64,000 nt of DNA, taken from the NCBI GenBank assembly GCA_001513025.1, contig LFRZ01000013.1, forward strand, positions 40,163-104,162. Direction: 5' to 3'. The position numbers and the translations under genes were made by a program. Numbering within the stretch: the first letter of the stretch is position 1; every line of letters begins with the position of its first letter. Shown here in pieces: positions 18,953-34,088 of this stretch. Source of the stretch: Gammaproteobacteria bacterium DTU037 (GTDB lineage: Bacteria; Pseudomonadota; Gammaproteobacteria; Pseudomonadales; Pseudomonadaceae). Below the pieces are notes generated by a model that did not search any database, had not been told where the DNA came from, and saw nothing but the letters and a program-made list of their open reading frames with translations.

Positions 18953-21900
18953 ATGTCTGCATCATTTGTTCATTTACGTGTACATAGCGAGTTTTCATTG
19001 GTGGATGGCTTGGTCCGCATCAAACCTTTGATTAAAGCGGTACGTGATGCAGGCATGCCCGCGGTCGCGGTAACTGACCAAAGCAATATGAGTTCCTTGG
19101 TGAAGTTTTATAGCGCAGCGCAGCAGGGCGGAGTCAAACCGATTTGCGGTGCCGATATCTGGTTGGCCAGTGCTGAAGAGGACGGCCCGCTGACGCGCAT
19201 GACCTTGCTGGTGATGACGCCGCAAGGCTACCGCAACCTGACCGAACTGATTTCCTTAGGTTTTACCCAAGGTCAACAGCATGGCTTAGCGATTCTGCAG
19301 CGCGATTGGATCAAGCAAGCATCCGAGGGTTTAATTGCCTTATCTGGCGCTAAAGATGGCGAGATTGGTCTAGCCTTATTAGCCGGTGAAACAGAGAAAG
19401 CTGAGCAACTGCTGGCCCAGTGGCAAGCCATCTTTAGCAATCGCTTTTATTTGGAATTGCACCGTACCCAGCGTCCGAATGATGAAGAGCATCTACATGC
19501 GGCGGTGGCTTTAGCCGCGCGCACGGGTGTGCCGGTGGTAGCGACCAATGATGTGCGCTTTTTAAAGCAAGAGGATTATGCGGCGCATGAAACGCGCGTC
19601 TGTATTGGCGAGGGGCGCGCCTTAGATGATCCGCGTCGGCCACGTATTTATTCTGAGCAGCAGTATTTAAAAAACCCAGAAGAAATGGCTGAGCTGTTTG
19701 CTGATCTACCTGAAGCTCTCGCCAATAGTGTTGAAATTGCCAAACGCTGCAATATTGAAGTGCAATTAGGCACGCACTTTTTGCCTGACTTTCCCGTGCC
19801 GGCCGGGATGACCATTGATGATTATTTACGCAAAGTATCCTTTGATGGATTAGACGAACGTTTGTCGGTGACGCTGCCGAAAGACACGCCCGACTATGAG
19901 GCTAAACGCAAGGTTTATGACGATCGTCTGAACTTTGAGTTGGATATTATTATCCAGATGGGCTTTCCCGGTTACTTCTTGATCGTGATGGACTTTATCC
20001 ATTGGGCGAAAAACAATGGCGTGCCTGTTGGCCCCGGCCGTGGATCGGGAGCCGGTAGCTTAGTCGCTTATGTGCTGCATATTACCAACCTTGATCCCTT
20101 GCTCTATGATTTGCTGTTTGAGCGCTTTTTAAACCCCGAGCGGGTCTCCATGCCTGACTTTGACGTCGACTTTTGCATGGATGGTCGTGATCGGGTGATT
20201 GACTATGTGGCCAATACTTACGGGCGTGAAGCGGTCAGTCAGATCATTACTTTCGGTACCATGGCGGCTAAGGCGGTGGTGCGCGATGTGGCGCGGGTAC
20301 AAGGTAAAGCCTATGGCTTGGCCGATCGTTTATCAAAAATGATCCCTTTTGAAGTGGGCATGACCCTGAGCAAAGCCTTTGAGGCAGAAGAGCCTTTGCG
20401 TGATTTTTTAGCTACTGACGAAGAAGCGGCTGAAATTTGGGAGATGGCGCTTAAGCTCGAAGGCATTACCCGAGGTACTGGTAAGCACGCCGGTGGGGTG
20501 GTGATTGCGCCCACTAAACTGACCGACTTTTCACCGATTTCCTGTGATGAAGAGGGCGGCGGGCTGGTCACTCAGTTTGATAAGGATGATGTTGAAGCGG
20601 CGGGTCTGGTTAAGTTTGACTTCTTGGGTCTGCGTACGCTAACCATCATTAAGTGGGCGCTAGAAAACGTTAACCGTGACCGCGCTAAGGTGGGTGAGTC
20701 CCCTTTAGATATCGACTTTATCCCGCTGGACGATAAAGGCACCTACCAGATGCTGCAGCGCGCGGAAACCACCGCAGTGTTCCAGCTTGAGTCGCGCGGC
20801 ATGAAAGAGCTGATTAAAAAGCTCAAGCCAGACTGCCTGGAAGACTTGATCGCCTTGGTCGCCTTGTTCCGTCCCGGTCCTTTACAGTCAGGCATGGTGG
20901 ATGACTTTATCAACCGTAAGCACGGCCGTGCTGAGCTGGCTTATCCGCACTCTGATTATCAGTACGAAGGCTTAAAACCCGTTCTTGCCCCGACTTACGG
21001 GATTATTTTGTACCAAGAACAGGTCATGCAAATTGCTCAGGTCATGGCCGGCTATACGCTGGGTGGCGCGGATATGCTGCGCCGAGCGATGGGTAAAAAG
21101 AAACCTGAGGAAATGGCCAAACAGCGTGGCGGGTTTATTGAGGGCTGCAAAAATAATAATATTGATGCAGACTTGGCCGGTAATATTTTTGATCTGGTGG
21201 AGAAGTTCGCCGGCTATGGTTTTAACAAGTCGCACTCAGCCGCCTATGGCTTGGTGTCTTATCAAACCGCTTGGCTCAAACATCACTACCCCGCGCAGTT
21301 TATGGCGGCAGTGCTCTCGGCGGACATGGATAACACCGATAAAGTGGTGATTCTGGTCGAAGAGTGCCGCAATATGAAATTGCGCATTGTCGCACCGGAT
21401 GTCAATCAGTCGGAATACAAATTTACCGTGAATGACGAGGGCCATGTGGTGTATGGCTTAGGTGCGATTAAAGGCGTGGGTGAAGGCCCAGTTGAAGCCA
21501 TCGTCAGTGCTCGTGGTGATGCGCCGTTTAAAGACTTATTTGATTTTTGTGCGCGCATGGATCTCAAACGCATTAATAAACGTACCTTTGATGCCTTAGT
21601 GCGTAGCGGTGCTTTAGATCGTATGGGGCCGTATTTTTCTGATCAGTTAAAAGAGTATCAAGCCGGTATTGATCGCAACCGTGCGGTGCTGCTAGCTGCG
21701 CTGGAAGAGGCGATTCAAACCGCCGATCAAGCCGCGCGCAACCGTGATAGCGGGCATATGGATTTATTCGGCGATGTGTTTGCTGAGCAAGAGGTGGATA
21801 TCTATGCGCAGTACCGTAACGCTCGTGAGCTGACGTTAAAAGAACGTTTGAAAGGTGAAAAAGAAACGTTAGGTTTGTATTTGACCGGTCATCCGATTGA

Positions 21901-22471
21901 TGAATATGAAGGTGAAGTGCGCCGCTTTGCCCGACAGCGTATTATTGATTTACGGCCCTCGCGTGACGCGCAAACCGTGGCGGGCTTGATTATTAACCTG
22001 CGAGTGATGCGTAACAAGAAAGGCGACAAGATGGGTTTTATTACCCTTGATGACCGCTCCGCACGGATTGAAGCGTCGTTATTTGCGGAGGCCTTTAATC
22101 AAGCGCAAGCCCTACTGCAAACCGATGCGCTGGTGGTTGTCGAGGGTGAAGTCAGTCATGATGATTTCTCTGGTGGGCTGCGTTTGCGCGCGAAGCGGGT
22201 GATGAGTCTCGAAGAGGCGCGTACCGGCTTGGCGCAAAGTTTACGCATGAATGTGTCTGTGGCAGACTTAAGTCGTGACAGCCTAACGCGGCTAAAAGCA
22301 TTACTATTGCAATATAAAGGCGCCTGTCCGCTGACTATGACGTATAGCGGCCACAGTGCTAAGGCTCTGTTAGAGTTTTCGCCAGAGTGGAAAATTGAGC
22401 CAACGGATGACCTTATTTTGGCATTACGTGACCTATTGGGTCGTGATAACGTCTTTTTGCATTATCGTTAG
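18953..22471 (+). CDS. dnaE: DNA polymerase III subunit alpha
   Basis: The 1172-residue protein is the replicative polymerase catalytic subunit, of standard length. In order, it has the PHP domain (FVHLRVHSEFSLVDGL at the N-terminus), the C-family polymerase core with PGRGSGAGSLVAYVL and the catalytic acids in MPDFDVDFCMD, the fingers and helix-hairpin-helix region, an OB-fold (VAGLIINLRVMRNKKGDKMGFITL), and a short tau-binding tail. No proofreading domain is fused, as expected when dnaQ is separate. The ATG is preceded by AAAAGGTTGAG. accA follows, as in other pseudomonads. Confidence 0.97.
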   Translation: MSASFVHLRVHSEFSLVDGLVRIKPLIKAVRDAGMPAVAVTDQSNMSSLVKFYSAAQQGGVKPICGADIWLASAEEDGPLTRMTLLVMTPQGYRNLTELISLGFTQGQQHGLAILQRDWIKQASEGLIALSGAKDGEIGLALLAGETEKAEQLLAQWQAIFSNRFYLELHRTQRPNDEEHLHAAVALAARTGVPVVATNDVRFLKQEDYAAHETRVCIGEGRALDDPRRPRIYSEQQYLKNPEEMAELFADLPEALANSVEIAKRCNIEVQLGTHFLPDFPVPAGMTIDDYLRKVSFDGLDERLSVTLPKDTPDYEAKRKVYDDRLNFELDIIIQMGFPGYFLIVMDFIHWAKNNGVPVGPGRGSGAGSLVAYVLHITNLDPLLYDLLFERFLNPERVSMPDFDVDFCMDGRDRVIDYVANTYGREAVSQIITFGTMAAKAVVRDVARVQGKAYGLADRLSKMIPFEVGMTLSKAFEAEEPLRDFLATDEEAAEIWEMALKLEGITRGTGKHAGGVVIAPTKLTDFSPISCDEEGGGLVTQFDKDDVEAAGLVKFDFLGLRTLTIIKWALENVNRDRAKVGESPLDIDFIPLDDKGTYQMLQRAETTAVFQLESRGMKELIKKLKPDCLEDLIALVALFRPGPLQSGMVDDFINRKHGRAELAYPHSDYQYEGLKPVLAPTYGIILYQEQVMQIAQVMAGYTLGGADMLRRAMGKKKPEEMAKQRGGFIEGCKNNNIDADLAGNIFDLVEKFAGYGFNKSHSAAYGLVSYQTAWLKHHYPAQFMAAVLSADMDNTDKVVILVEECRNMKLRIVAPDVNQSEYKFTVNDEGHVVYGLGAIKGVGEGPVEAIVSARGDAPFKDLFDFCARMDLKRINKRTFDALVRSGALDRMGPYFSDQLKEYQAGIDRNRAVLLAALEEAIQTADQAARNRDSGHMDLFGDVFAEQEVDIYAQYRNARELTLKERLKGEKETLGLYLTGHPIDEYEGEVRRFARQRIIDLRPSRDAQTVAGLIINLRVMRNKKGDKMGFITLDDRSARIEASLFAEAFNQAQALLQTDALVVVEGEVSHDDFSGGLRLRAKRVMSLEEARTGLAQSLRMNVSVADLSRDSLTRLKALLLQYKGACPLTMTYSGHSAKALLEFSPEWKIEPTDDLILALRDLLGRDNVFLHYR

Positions 22472-22612
22472 TATTCAGTGCGCCGAGAAGGCGTCGAGTC
22501 GGATAAGGCTCTGCTAGACAACATATTTGGTGGTTTACGCCGTTTAGTCTCGCGTAAATCTTACATATTGCAGCACGGCCTGACCGCCGTAACAGAAAAA
22601 TGGATGCCCCTG

Positions 22613-23563
22613 ATGAACCCTAGTTTTTTGGATTTTGAACAGCCCATTGCCGATCTTCAGGCGAAAATTGAAGAGTTACGTTTGGTAGGTAATGACAATG
22701 ATTTAAATATTGGTGACGAAGTTGCGCGCTTACAAGAAAAAAGTAAGGCGCAAACTAAAAGTATTTTCGCTAATCTGACCAGCTGGCAGATTGCGCGTAT
22801 GGCACGTCACCCGCAGCGTCCTTATACGCTGGACTATATTAAGCACCTGTTTACTGAGTTTGAAGAGTTACACGGTGACCGTCACTTTTCTGATGATGCC
22901 GCGTTAGTGGGTGGCATTGCCCGCTTTAATGACAAGCCAGTGATGGTGATTGGTCATCAAAAAGGCCGTGATGTGCGTGAAAAAGTACGCCGTAACTTCG
23001 GTATGCCGCGCCCTGAAGGCTACCGTAAAGCCTGTCGCTTAATGGAAATGGCGGAGCGTTTTAACATGCCCATCTTTACCTTTATTGATACCCCAGGTGC
23101 GTACCCAGGTATTGATGCTGAAGAGCGCGGTCAAAGTGAAGCCATTGCGTGGAACTTACGTGTCATGTCACGTTTGAAAACACCAATCATCTCTACCGTC
23201 ATCGGTGAAGGTGGTTCCGGTGGTGCCTTGGCGATTGGTGTGTGTGACCGTCTCAATATGTTGCAATATGCAACCTATGCGGTGATTTCTCCAGAAGGCT
23301 GTGCTTCTATTTTGTGGAAAACTGCGGATAAAGCACCGGATGCAGCAGAAGCTATGGGTATTACGGCTGAGCGCTTACAAGGCTTGAAAATTGTTGATCA
23401 TGTGATTCCTGAGCCATTAGGTGGTGCGCACCGTGATGTGGCGACTGCGGTTGAGTCGATTCGTGAGACCTTAACTGCGCAGCTCGATGAGTTATTGACC
23501 CTCGATACTGATGAGTTGTTGGCTCGTCGTTATGAAAAGCTGATGGGCTTTGGCATCGCGTAA
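22613..23563 (+). CDS. accA: Acetyl-CoA carboxylase carboxyltransferase subunit alpha
   Basis: AccA with AccD transfers carboxyl from biotin to acetyl-CoA, committing carbon to fatty-acid synthesis. The 316-residue protein starts [20 protein letters not shown]. It has the carboxyltransferase oxyanion-hole segments [20 protein letters not shown] and [14 protein letters not shown]. The frame is open from a GTG at 22478, but that 45-residue extension is not family-like, so the ATG at 22613 is used. It lies 140 bp after dnaE and is probably read through from it. Confidence 0.96.
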   Translation: MNPSFLDFEQPIADLQAKIEELRLVGNDNDLNIGDEVARLQEKSKAQTKSIFANLTSWQIARMARHPQRPYTLDYIKHLFTEFEELHGDRHFSDDAALVGGIARFNDKPVMVIGHQKGRDVREKVRRNFGMPRPEGYRKACRLMEMAERFNMPIFTFIDTPGAYPGIDAEERGQSEAIAWNLRVMSRLKTPIISTVIGEGGSGGALAIGVCDRLNMLQYATYAVISPEGCASILWKTADKAPDAAEAMGITAERLQGLKIVDHVIPEPLGGAHRDVATAVESIRETLTAQLDELLTLDTDELLARRYEKLMGFGIA

Positions 23564-23643
23564 TTGCTAGAATTGCACACCCCAGCGCATCCTAAGTTTT
23601 TACTTGGATGCGCTTTGCAGTCTGTCGTGCGAGGCTGCGCTTA

Positions 23644-24939
23644 ATGCTAGATATTCAGCAGCATATTCTTACTGCGCTACAACCATGGCGTGATCGCCCG
23701 TCTTTTTGCGTGGCTTTTTCTGGCGGTATGGACTCCACTGTGCTGCTTTATGCTTTAGCGCAGTTAGCTAAACAGCAGCGCTTGCCTGCACTGCGCGCGA
23801 TCTATATTCAGCATGGCTTACAAGAGGCAGCGCACGCTTGGCCAGCACACTGCCAGGGTGTCTGTGATGCCCTACAGATACCTTTAATAGTACTTGATGT
23901 GGATGTTGCCTCGAGCGCCAGTGTCGAGCAGGCTGCAAGGCAGGCGCGCTATGCAGCGTTTGCCGAGCATTTGCAAAAAGATGAAGTGCTGCTGATGGCG
24001 CAGCATCAAGATGATCAGGCCGAAACCTTGCTCTTTCGTTTAATGCGCGGCACGGGTGTGGCTGGTTTACGTGGCATACCGTTTACACGCTCGCTCTCGC
24101 GTGGCCATCTAGTGCGACCTCTGCTTGACCTCAGTCAGCGCCAGTTACTTGACTATGCCCAGCAACAGCAGCTGTGTTGGATCGAAGATCCGAGCAATGC
24201 CAGCGATGAGTTTGATCGCAACTATTTACGCCACCAGGTTATTCCCTTATTGGCATCACGCTGGCCAAAAGTGCAGCAGAGTTTGCAGCGCACTGCGCGG
24301 CATATGCATGAGGCGCAGCAGTTACTTGATGAGTTGGCTGCTGAGGATCTGCAGCGCGCGCAGCTAGAGCCTGTATTGGACTGGCTCAATGTGCCATGTC
24401 TGAATATGGACAGTTTGCGTGAGTTGAGTCTGGTGCGACAAAAAAACCTCTTACGCTATTGGCTGACGCCCTTTACCTTATTGCCTGATAGCGCACACTG
24501 GATCAGCTGGGAAACCTTGCGTGATGCACAAGCTGACGCACAGCCCATTTGGCGTTTGCACAATGGCGCATTACTGCGCAGTAAAAATCGGTTGTACTGG
24601 TTGGCTGAGTGTTGGTTGCAGACGCCGCCAGCGCTCAATTTAATGGTGCATAAAGCTGGGCGCTATGCATTACCGGATAATGGTTATTTGCAGGTTGCCG
24701 GTGATGTCACTGCGCCGTTACAAGTGCGTTACCGTCAAGGTGCTGAGCGCTTTTTTATTGAAGGCCGGGGGCATCGCGACTTAAAACGCTTATTGCAAGA
24801 GCTTGGGCTGCCGACCTTTGTACGCTCGCGTTTGCCTGTAATTTTTTTAGCCGAACAGCCGGTAGCCCTAGCTAATGTTCCGGCCTTGAGTCATCCTCAG
24901 TTGCAGGATGTGCACCTGACCTGGCATTTCGCCGAGTGA
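23644..24939 (+). CDS. tilS: tRNA(Ile)-lysidine synthase
   Basis: TilS attaches lysine to C34 of the CAU-anticodon isoleucine tRNA so that it decodes AUA. The 431-residue protein has the PP-loop ATPase motif SGGMDS (26-31), the downstream MAQHQDDQAETLLFRLMRG block, and a C-terminal substrate-binding domain of the long gammaproteobacterial type. The ATG at 23644 (CGAGG upstream) is preferred over an in-frame start at 23608. accA lies 80 bp upstream. Confidence 0.94.
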   Translation: MLDIQQHILTALQPWRDRPSFCVAFSGGMDSTVLLYALAQLAKQQRLPALRAIYIQHGLQEAAHAWPAHCQGVCDALQIPLIVLDVDVASSASVEQAARQARYAAFAEHLQKDEVLLMAQHQDDQAETLLFRLMRGTGVAGLRGIPFTRSLSRGHLVRPLLDLSQRQLLDYAQQQQLCWIEDPSNASDEFDRNYLRHQVIPLLASRWPKVQQSLQRTARHMHEAQQLLDELAAEDLQRAQLEPVLDWLNVPCLNMDSLRELSLVRQKNLLRYWLTPFTLLPDSAHWISWETLRDAQADAQPIWRLHNGALLRSKNRLYWLAECWLQTPPALNLMVHKAGRYALPDNGYLQVAGDVTAPLQVRYRQGAERFFIEGRGHRDLKRLLQELGLPTFVRSRLPVIFLAEQPVALANVPALSHPQLQDVHLTWHFAE

Positions 24940-25030
24940 CCGAGTTGTTGCTCTACAGGCCAATACACTGGCGCGCGCTTGGTCTTGGTCAACGAGCAGG
25001 ATAAAAAATGCCTTTTAGTGGTTTCTTGGT

Positions 25031-25059
25031 TTGAGTCATAAACAGCTTTCGCGTAGACT
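25031..25059 (+). promoter_or_regulatory. Candidate sigma-70 promoter of pyrG
   Basis: TTGAGT (25031-25036), a 17-bp spacer and TAGACT (25054-25059) lie about 140 bp before pyrG. They leave a leader of about 130 nt that contains several small hairpins, the first being GCAGGTGC / GCTCCTGC at 25086-25107. Confidence 0.5.
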
Positions 25060-25177
25060 ATTCTCCCGTCTATTAGTTGATTAGTGCAGGTGCTTGATTG
25101 CTCCTGCAGCGCTTGATTTTAATTGTCATTTTTCAAGCATAGCTTTCAATGCTTATCTTCGGCGGCTTGCCGCTTAA

Positions 25178-27672
<2,495 letters not shown>

Positions 27673-27677
27673 GGTGA

Positions 27678-29015
<1,338 letters not shown>

Positions 29016-29065
29016 TTGGTAAGCTCTGTAAATGATGCGTGTCGCACCGATATCTATGATGTTAT

Positions 29066-29095
29066 AAGGGCAGCCACCTGAGCTGCCCTTTTCTA
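29066..29095 (+). terminator. Rho-independent terminator after eno
   Basis: AAGGGCAGC (29066-29074) and GCTGCCCTT (29082-29090) form a 9-bp stem with a 7-nt loop and a TTCT tail. It ends a few bases before ftsB, so ftsB may rely on read-through or its own start. Confidence 0.7.
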
Positions 29096-29107
29096 TGGAA
29101 GACCACG

Positions 29108-29389
29108 ATGAATAAAGAACCCTACTGGTTACTGGTTGTACTGCTGGTTGTACTTGCTGGGCTGCAGTACCGTCTGTGGGTAGGGGATGGTGGGATTGCC
29201 CAAGGCGTACAGCTCAAGCAGCAAATTGCTGAGCAGAAAGCTGAGAATGAACGATTGTTTGAGCGCAATCGGGTCATGGATGCCGAAGTTATGGAGCTGA
29301 AAAAAGGTATGGAAACCGTTGAGGAACGTGCCCGCTACGAGTTGGGGATGGTCAAGGAAGGGGAAACTCTTTACTTGTTAGCCGAATGA
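29108..29389 (+). CDS. ftsB: Cell division protein FtsB
   Basis: This 93-residue bitopic membrane protein of the FtsQLB division complex has one membrane span (about residues 5-23, WLLVVLLVVLAGLQYRLWVG). A periplasmic coiled coil follows (LKQQIAEQKAENERLFERNRVM). The C-terminal motif EERARYELGMVKEGETLYLLAE matches the FtsQ-binding end. GGAAG precedes the ATG. It overlaps ispD by four bases, the usual ftsB-ispD pairing. Confidence 0.93.
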   Translation: MNKEPYWLLVVLLVVLAGLQYRLWVGDGGIAQGVQLKQQIAEQKAENERLFERNRVMDAEVMELKKGMETVEERARYELGMVKEGETLYLLAE

Positions 29390-30090
29390 GCATGCCCTTA
29401 TTTTGGTTGGTGATTCCTGCGGCAGGGATTGGCAGCCGTATGCAGGCCGATTGTCCCAAGCAGTATCTCAGTGTGTCCGGCAAAACGATTCTTGAACTCA
29501 CCTTGGCTATTTTTTTAGAGCATCCTCGCTTGCGCGGTATTGTTGTTGCGCTGGCTGAGCATGATCACTGGTGGCCGCAGTTAAGTGTCGCTAAGCACCC
29601 AGGTATCCAGACGGTTATCGGCGGGGCGCAGCGTGCCGATTCAGTGCTCAATGCTTTATTGGCGCTGCATGAGCGTGGCGCAAGCGCTGACGATTGGGTT
29701 CTAGTGCACGATGCCGCACGCCCCTTGCTTGAACGCGATGATTTGGATCGGTTATTGAGCGGTTTAGTTAATGATCCGGTGGGTGGCTTATTAGCCGTAC
29801 CGGCTCGCGATACTTTAAAACAGGTTGACGCCGATGGTCGTGTCTTAACAACCGTGGATCGCAGTCTGATGTGGCATGCCTTAACCCCGCAAATGTTTCG
29901 CTTGGGGCTGTTGCAGCGCTCTTTAGCTGATGCATTGCAGGCTAGCGTTGCGGTCACTGACGAGTCTTCAGCAATGGAGTGGGCTGGTCTCGCGCCGCGG
30001 GTGATTGAAGGGCGCGCCAGTAATATAAAAATTACTCGTCCAGAAGATTTGCAGCTTTTGCACGCTTTGTCGCCATCGGTCTCATTATAA
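29386..30090 (+). CDS. ispD: 2-C-methyl-D-erythritol 4-phosphate cytidylyltransferase
   Basis: IspD transfers CMP to methylerythritol phosphate in the non-mevalonate isoprenoid pathway. The 234-residue protein has the nucleotidyltransferase motif PAAGIGSRMQADCPKQYL, the VHDAARPLL block and the C-terminal EGRASNIKITRPEDL. It overlaps ftsB. The next pathway enzyme gene in this window, ispF, is 2.5 kb downstream, separated by the small gene at 30.2 kb and adhC-fghA. Confidence 0.95.
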   Translation: MSMPLFWLVIPAAGIGSRMQADCPKQYLSVSGKTILELTLAIFLEHPRLRGIVVALAEHDHWWPQLSVAKHPGIQTVIGGAQRADSVLNALLALHERGASADDWVLVHDAARPLLERDDLDRLLSGLVNDPVGGLLAVPARDTLKQVDADGRVLTTVDRSLMWHALTPQMFRLGLLQRSLADALQASVAVTDESSAMEWAGLAPRVIEGRASNIKITRPEDLQLLHALSPSVSL

Positions 30091-30114
30091 ATCCTAGATT
30101 TACAGCGATACTTG

Positions 30115-30291
30115 TTAGGGTTTTTTTGTTGCCGGTGTAAAAATCTGACCGCTAACGCCGCGTGGTATTTCTTCGATAATGCCGCCTGAATTTAAAAAAG
30201 AAGCGATTTGCAGCTCTAATGATTCGCTGCTTTGTTGTGCCGTGGGCACCGTACGCTTTTGATTCGAACCTTTTACGCGTGTGTTTGACAT
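30115..30291 (-). CDS. Small basic protein with a SutA-like C-terminal motif
   Basis: This 58-codon frame reads MSNTRVKGSNQKRTVPTAQQ at its N-terminus and continues with a helix-like stretch to SFLNSGGIIEEIPRGVSGQ. It is basic at the front. The phrase FL-x-x-GG-x-I-x-E-I resembles the C-terminal part of SutA, a small RNA-polymerase-binding regulator of slow-growing Pseudomonas (similarity from memory). A weak CGAG lies seven bases before the ATG. It is the only minus-strand gene between 18 and 43 kb and sits upstream of adhC, where I recall P. aeruginosa having the regulator gfnR. The function is unknown; I judge it to be a real gene because it fills the gap with plausible composition. Confidence 0.6.
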   Translation of the reverse strand: MSNTRVKGSNQKRTVPTAQQSSESLELQIASFLNSGGIIEEIPRGVSGQIFTPATKKP

Positions 30292-30348
30292 AGAGATACT
30301 CGTATTTCACTGAAGGTGAGTTTTGCTCAGACTACACTGATTTACTAA

Positions 30349-31557
<1,209 letters not shown>

Positions 31558-31578
31558 TCAACAACCACAAGGTTTTAG

Positions 31579-31601
31579 GGCAGGCTGCTCAGCAGTCTGC
31601 C
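31579..31601 (+). other. Hairpin between adhC and fghA
   Basis: GGCAGGCTG (31579-31587) pairs with CAGTCTGCC (31593-31601), with one G-T pair and a 5-nt loop. There is no T-run, so it is more likely an mRNA processing or stability element within an adhC-fghA transcript than a terminator. Confidence 0.4.
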
Positions 31602-31626
31602 TAAGCGCTTGTCTTTGGAGGTCATG

Positions 31627-32481
31627 ATGTCGTTACAACAATTGTCATCGCAAAAAGTCTTTGGCGGCCAGCAGGTGCGCTATCAACATGCGTCTGCTGT
31701 GCTGAATTGCAGCATGCAGTTTGCTGTGTACTTACCGCCACAGGTTGAACTGGGCCAACCTTTACCGGTGTTGTATTGGTTGTCGGGGCTGACCTGTACC
31801 GATGAAAACTTTATGCAAAAAGCTGGCGCATTAAAGGTTGCTGCTGAGTTGGGTTTGATTATTGTGGCGCCGGATACCAGTCCGCGCGGTGCAGGGGTGC
31901 CCGATGATGCAGAGGGCGCTTGGGATTTGGGTTTAGGCGCGGGTTTTTATTTAAATGCCACACAAGCGCCTTGGGCTGAACATTACCGCATGTATGACTA
32001 TGTGGTGAATGAGCTACCGGCCTTAATCGAGAAGCACTTGCCTGTGTCGGATAAACGCAGCATCAGTGGTCACTCGATGGGTGGTCACGGTGCGCTGATT
32101 GCGGCCTTGCGCGAGCCACAGCGTTACCAGTCGGTGTCAGCCTTTGCTCCGATTTGTCAGCCCACTCAGTGCCCTTGGGGTGAAAAAGCTTTTTCTAATT
32201 ACTTGGGTGCGCAGCCTGAAACCTGGCTGGAATGGGATGCCAGTGCCTTAATGGCTAAGGCCACCCAGCATCTGCCAATGTTGCTCGATCAAGGTGATGC
32301 AGATGGTTTTTTAGTGGAACAATTGAAACCTGCTGCTTTGCAAGAGGCAGCACAGCGCGCGGGCTATCCACTGACTTCGCGCTTGCAGCCGGGTTATGAT
32401 CACAGCTATTACTTTATTGCTAGCTTTATTGATGAGCACTTGCGCTTCCACGCGCAAGCCTTATCGGCTGCAACTGAGTAA
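31627..32481 (+). CDS. fghA: S-formylglutathione hydrolase
   Basis: FghA hydrolyses S-formylglutathione to formate and glutathione, completing the pathway begun by the upstream adhC product. The 284-residue alpha/beta hydrolase has the nucleophile motif [11 protein letters not shown], the oxyanion segment [18 protein letters not shown], an aspartate in [10 protein letters not shown], and the histidine in [13 protein letters not shown] at 31617-31620 is best spaced for the ATG at 31627. The ATG at 31624 and an in-frame start at 31609 are less likely. Confidence 0.94.
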   Translation: MSLQQLSSQKVFGGQQVRYQHASAVLNCSMQFAVYLPPQVELGQPLPVLYWLSGLTCTDENFMQKAGALKVAAELGLIIVAPDTSPRGAGVPDDAEGAWDLGLGAGFYLNATQAPWAEHYRMYDYVVNELPALIEKHLPVSDKRSISGHSMGGHGALIAALREPQRYQSVSAFAPICQPTQCPWGEKAFSNYLGAQPETWLEWDASALMAKATQHLPMLLDQGDADGFLVEQLKPAALQEAAQRAGYPLTSRLQPGYDHSYYFIASFIDEHLRFHAQALSAATE

Positions 32482-32559
32482 AGCGATTTACTGAGTGTTC
32501 AGGTGCGCCTGACTAAAACTGTGTAGAATGCAGCCTATTTTTAACAGTCAGGAAACAGC

Positions 32560-33033
32560 ATGCGTATAGGTCATGGCTATGATGTACACCGCTTTCAGTC
32601 CGGTGAGTTTATTACCTTGGGCGGTGTGCAAATTGCGCACAATAAAAGTTTTGTCGCACATTCAGATGGCGATGTTCTCTTGCATGCGCTGACGGATGCC
32701 TTATTGGGTGCGGCAGCATTAGGCGATATTGGTCAGCACTTCCCTGATACTGATCCTGCTTATAAAGGTGCGGACAGTCGCCAATTATTGCGCAATGTCG
32801 TCAGTTTGCTTGAGCAAGCGGGCTGGCGGATCGGCAATGTGGACAGCACCCTTTTAGCTCAGACACCGAAAATGGCACCGCATATTGCCTTGATGCGTGA
32901 GAATATTGCTGCAGACCTCAAGATCGCTTTAGAACAGGTCAATGTTAAAGCGACCACCACAGAGGGTTTAGGCTTTGTGGGTCGCGAGGAAGGCATTGCC
33001 GCGCATGCGGTTGTGATTTTGGTTAAAGCATGA
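32560..33033 (+). CDS. ispF: 2-C-methyl-D-erythritol 2,4-cyclodiphosphate synthase
   Basis: IspF cyclises CDP-methylerythritol phosphate to MEcPP. The 157-residue protein has the zinc-binding GHGYDVHRF and the [18 protein letters not shown] motif. Its C-terminus carries [26 protein letters not shown] precedes the ATG. Its stop overlaps the truD start, the first of several overlaps in the ispF-truD-surE-pcm-DUF368 run. Confidence 0.96.
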   Translation: MRIGHGYDVHRFQSGEFITLGGVQIAHNKSFVAHSDGDVLLHALTDALLGAAALGDIGQHFPDTDPAYKGADSRQLLRNVVSLLEQAGWRIGNVDSTLLAQTPKMAPHIALMRENIAADLKIALEQVNVKATTTEGLGFVGREEGIAAHAVVILVKA

Positions 33034-34088
33034 AGGATTTAGACTTGCTCGGCCCTTTTGCCTGGGGTGAACCTTGCGGCAGCGCACAATTAAAAGCGAC
33101 CGCTGAAGACTTTCAAGTGGATGAGGTTTTAGATATTCCTTTGTCCGGTCAGGGCGAGCATCTGTGGCTCTGGGTGGAAAAACGCCTGTTAAATACCGAA
33201 GAAGCGGCACGCCGTTTAGCCAAAGCCGCTGGAGTCTCACTGCGCCAAATCAGTTACGCCGGCTTAAAAGATCGCCAAGCTTTAACGCGGCAATGGTTTA
33301 GTATCCAGTTGCCCGGTAAATCTGATCCAGATTTCAGTGCGGCTGAAGCTGAAGATTTACGTATTTTAGATATCCAGCGCCACAGCCGTAAACTGCAGCG
33401 CGGCGCGCATGCGGCCAATGGCTTTAGGATTCGTTTAACCGAGTTGAACGCCGACCACAGCGCGTTAGAGGAGCGTTTGCAAAGGATTGCCGCGCAAGGC
33501 GTGCCCAATTATTTTGGCTTACAGCGTTTTGGCGAAAATGGTAATAACTTGCTCGGTGCGCTGGACTATGCGCAGCGCAAAGAGTTGCCCATTCAGCGCA
33601 ATCTACGTTCACGTTTACTGTCAACGGGACGCAGTGCGATTTTTAACCGTGTCTTGGCTCAGCGGGTACAAGAGCAAACTTGGAATATTGCGCAAGTGGG
33701 CGATGTCTTGGCCTTTAGTGGCAGCCGCAGTTTTTTCTTAGCGGGTGCTGAAGAGTGTCAAGATCCACGTTTAGCGCAGTTGGATGTGCACCCAACCGGT
33801 CCTTTATGGGGTGAGGGCGAGCTGGTCAGTCAAGGGCAACCGCAAACCCAAGAGTTGGCGGTTGCAGCACTTTGGCCAGCGCTTTGCACGTGGTTAGAGC
33901 GGGCAAACCTTAAGCAAGAACGCCGCATTTTACGTTTGCCAGTGCGTGATTTAAGCTGGACATTCCCTGCCGCAGATTGCTTGCAAGTGCAGTTTGTTTT
34001 ACCACCGGGCTGTTTTGCAACAGTGGTATTGCGTGAAATGGTGGAACTTTTATCGGTGACTGAGGCGGTACAGGCGTGCGAATTTTAA
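33030..34088 (+). CDS. truD: tRNA pseudouridine(13) synthase
   Basis: TruD isomerises U13 of tRNA(Glu). The 352-residue protein contains the catalytic motif [18 protein letters not shown], with the aspartate in KDR. It also has the family blocks [12 protein letters not shown] and [19 protein letters not shown]. It overlaps ispF by four bases and surE by thirteen. Confidence 0.94.
   Translation: MKDLDLLGPFAWGEPCGSAQLKATAEDFQVDEVLDIPLSGQGEHLWLWVEKRLLNTEEAARRLAKAAGVSLRQISYAGLKDRQALTRQWFSIQLPGKSDPDFSAAEAEDLRILDIQRHSRKLQRGAHAANGFRIRLTELNADHSALEERLQRIAAQGVPNYFGLQRFGENGNNLLGALDYAQRKELPIQRNLRSRLLSTGRSAIFNRVLAQRVQEQTWNIAQVGDVLAFSGSRSFFLAGAEECQDPRLAQLDVHPTGPLWGEGELVSQGQPQTQELAVAALWPALCTWLERANLKQERRILRLPVRDLSWTFPAADCLQVQFVLPPGCFATVVLREMVELLSVTEAVQACEF

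Noticed and set aside
22478..22612. Extended N-terminus of accA from a GTG
   Set aside because: The extra 45 residues are unlike AccA, which normally begins at the MNPSFLDFE segment.
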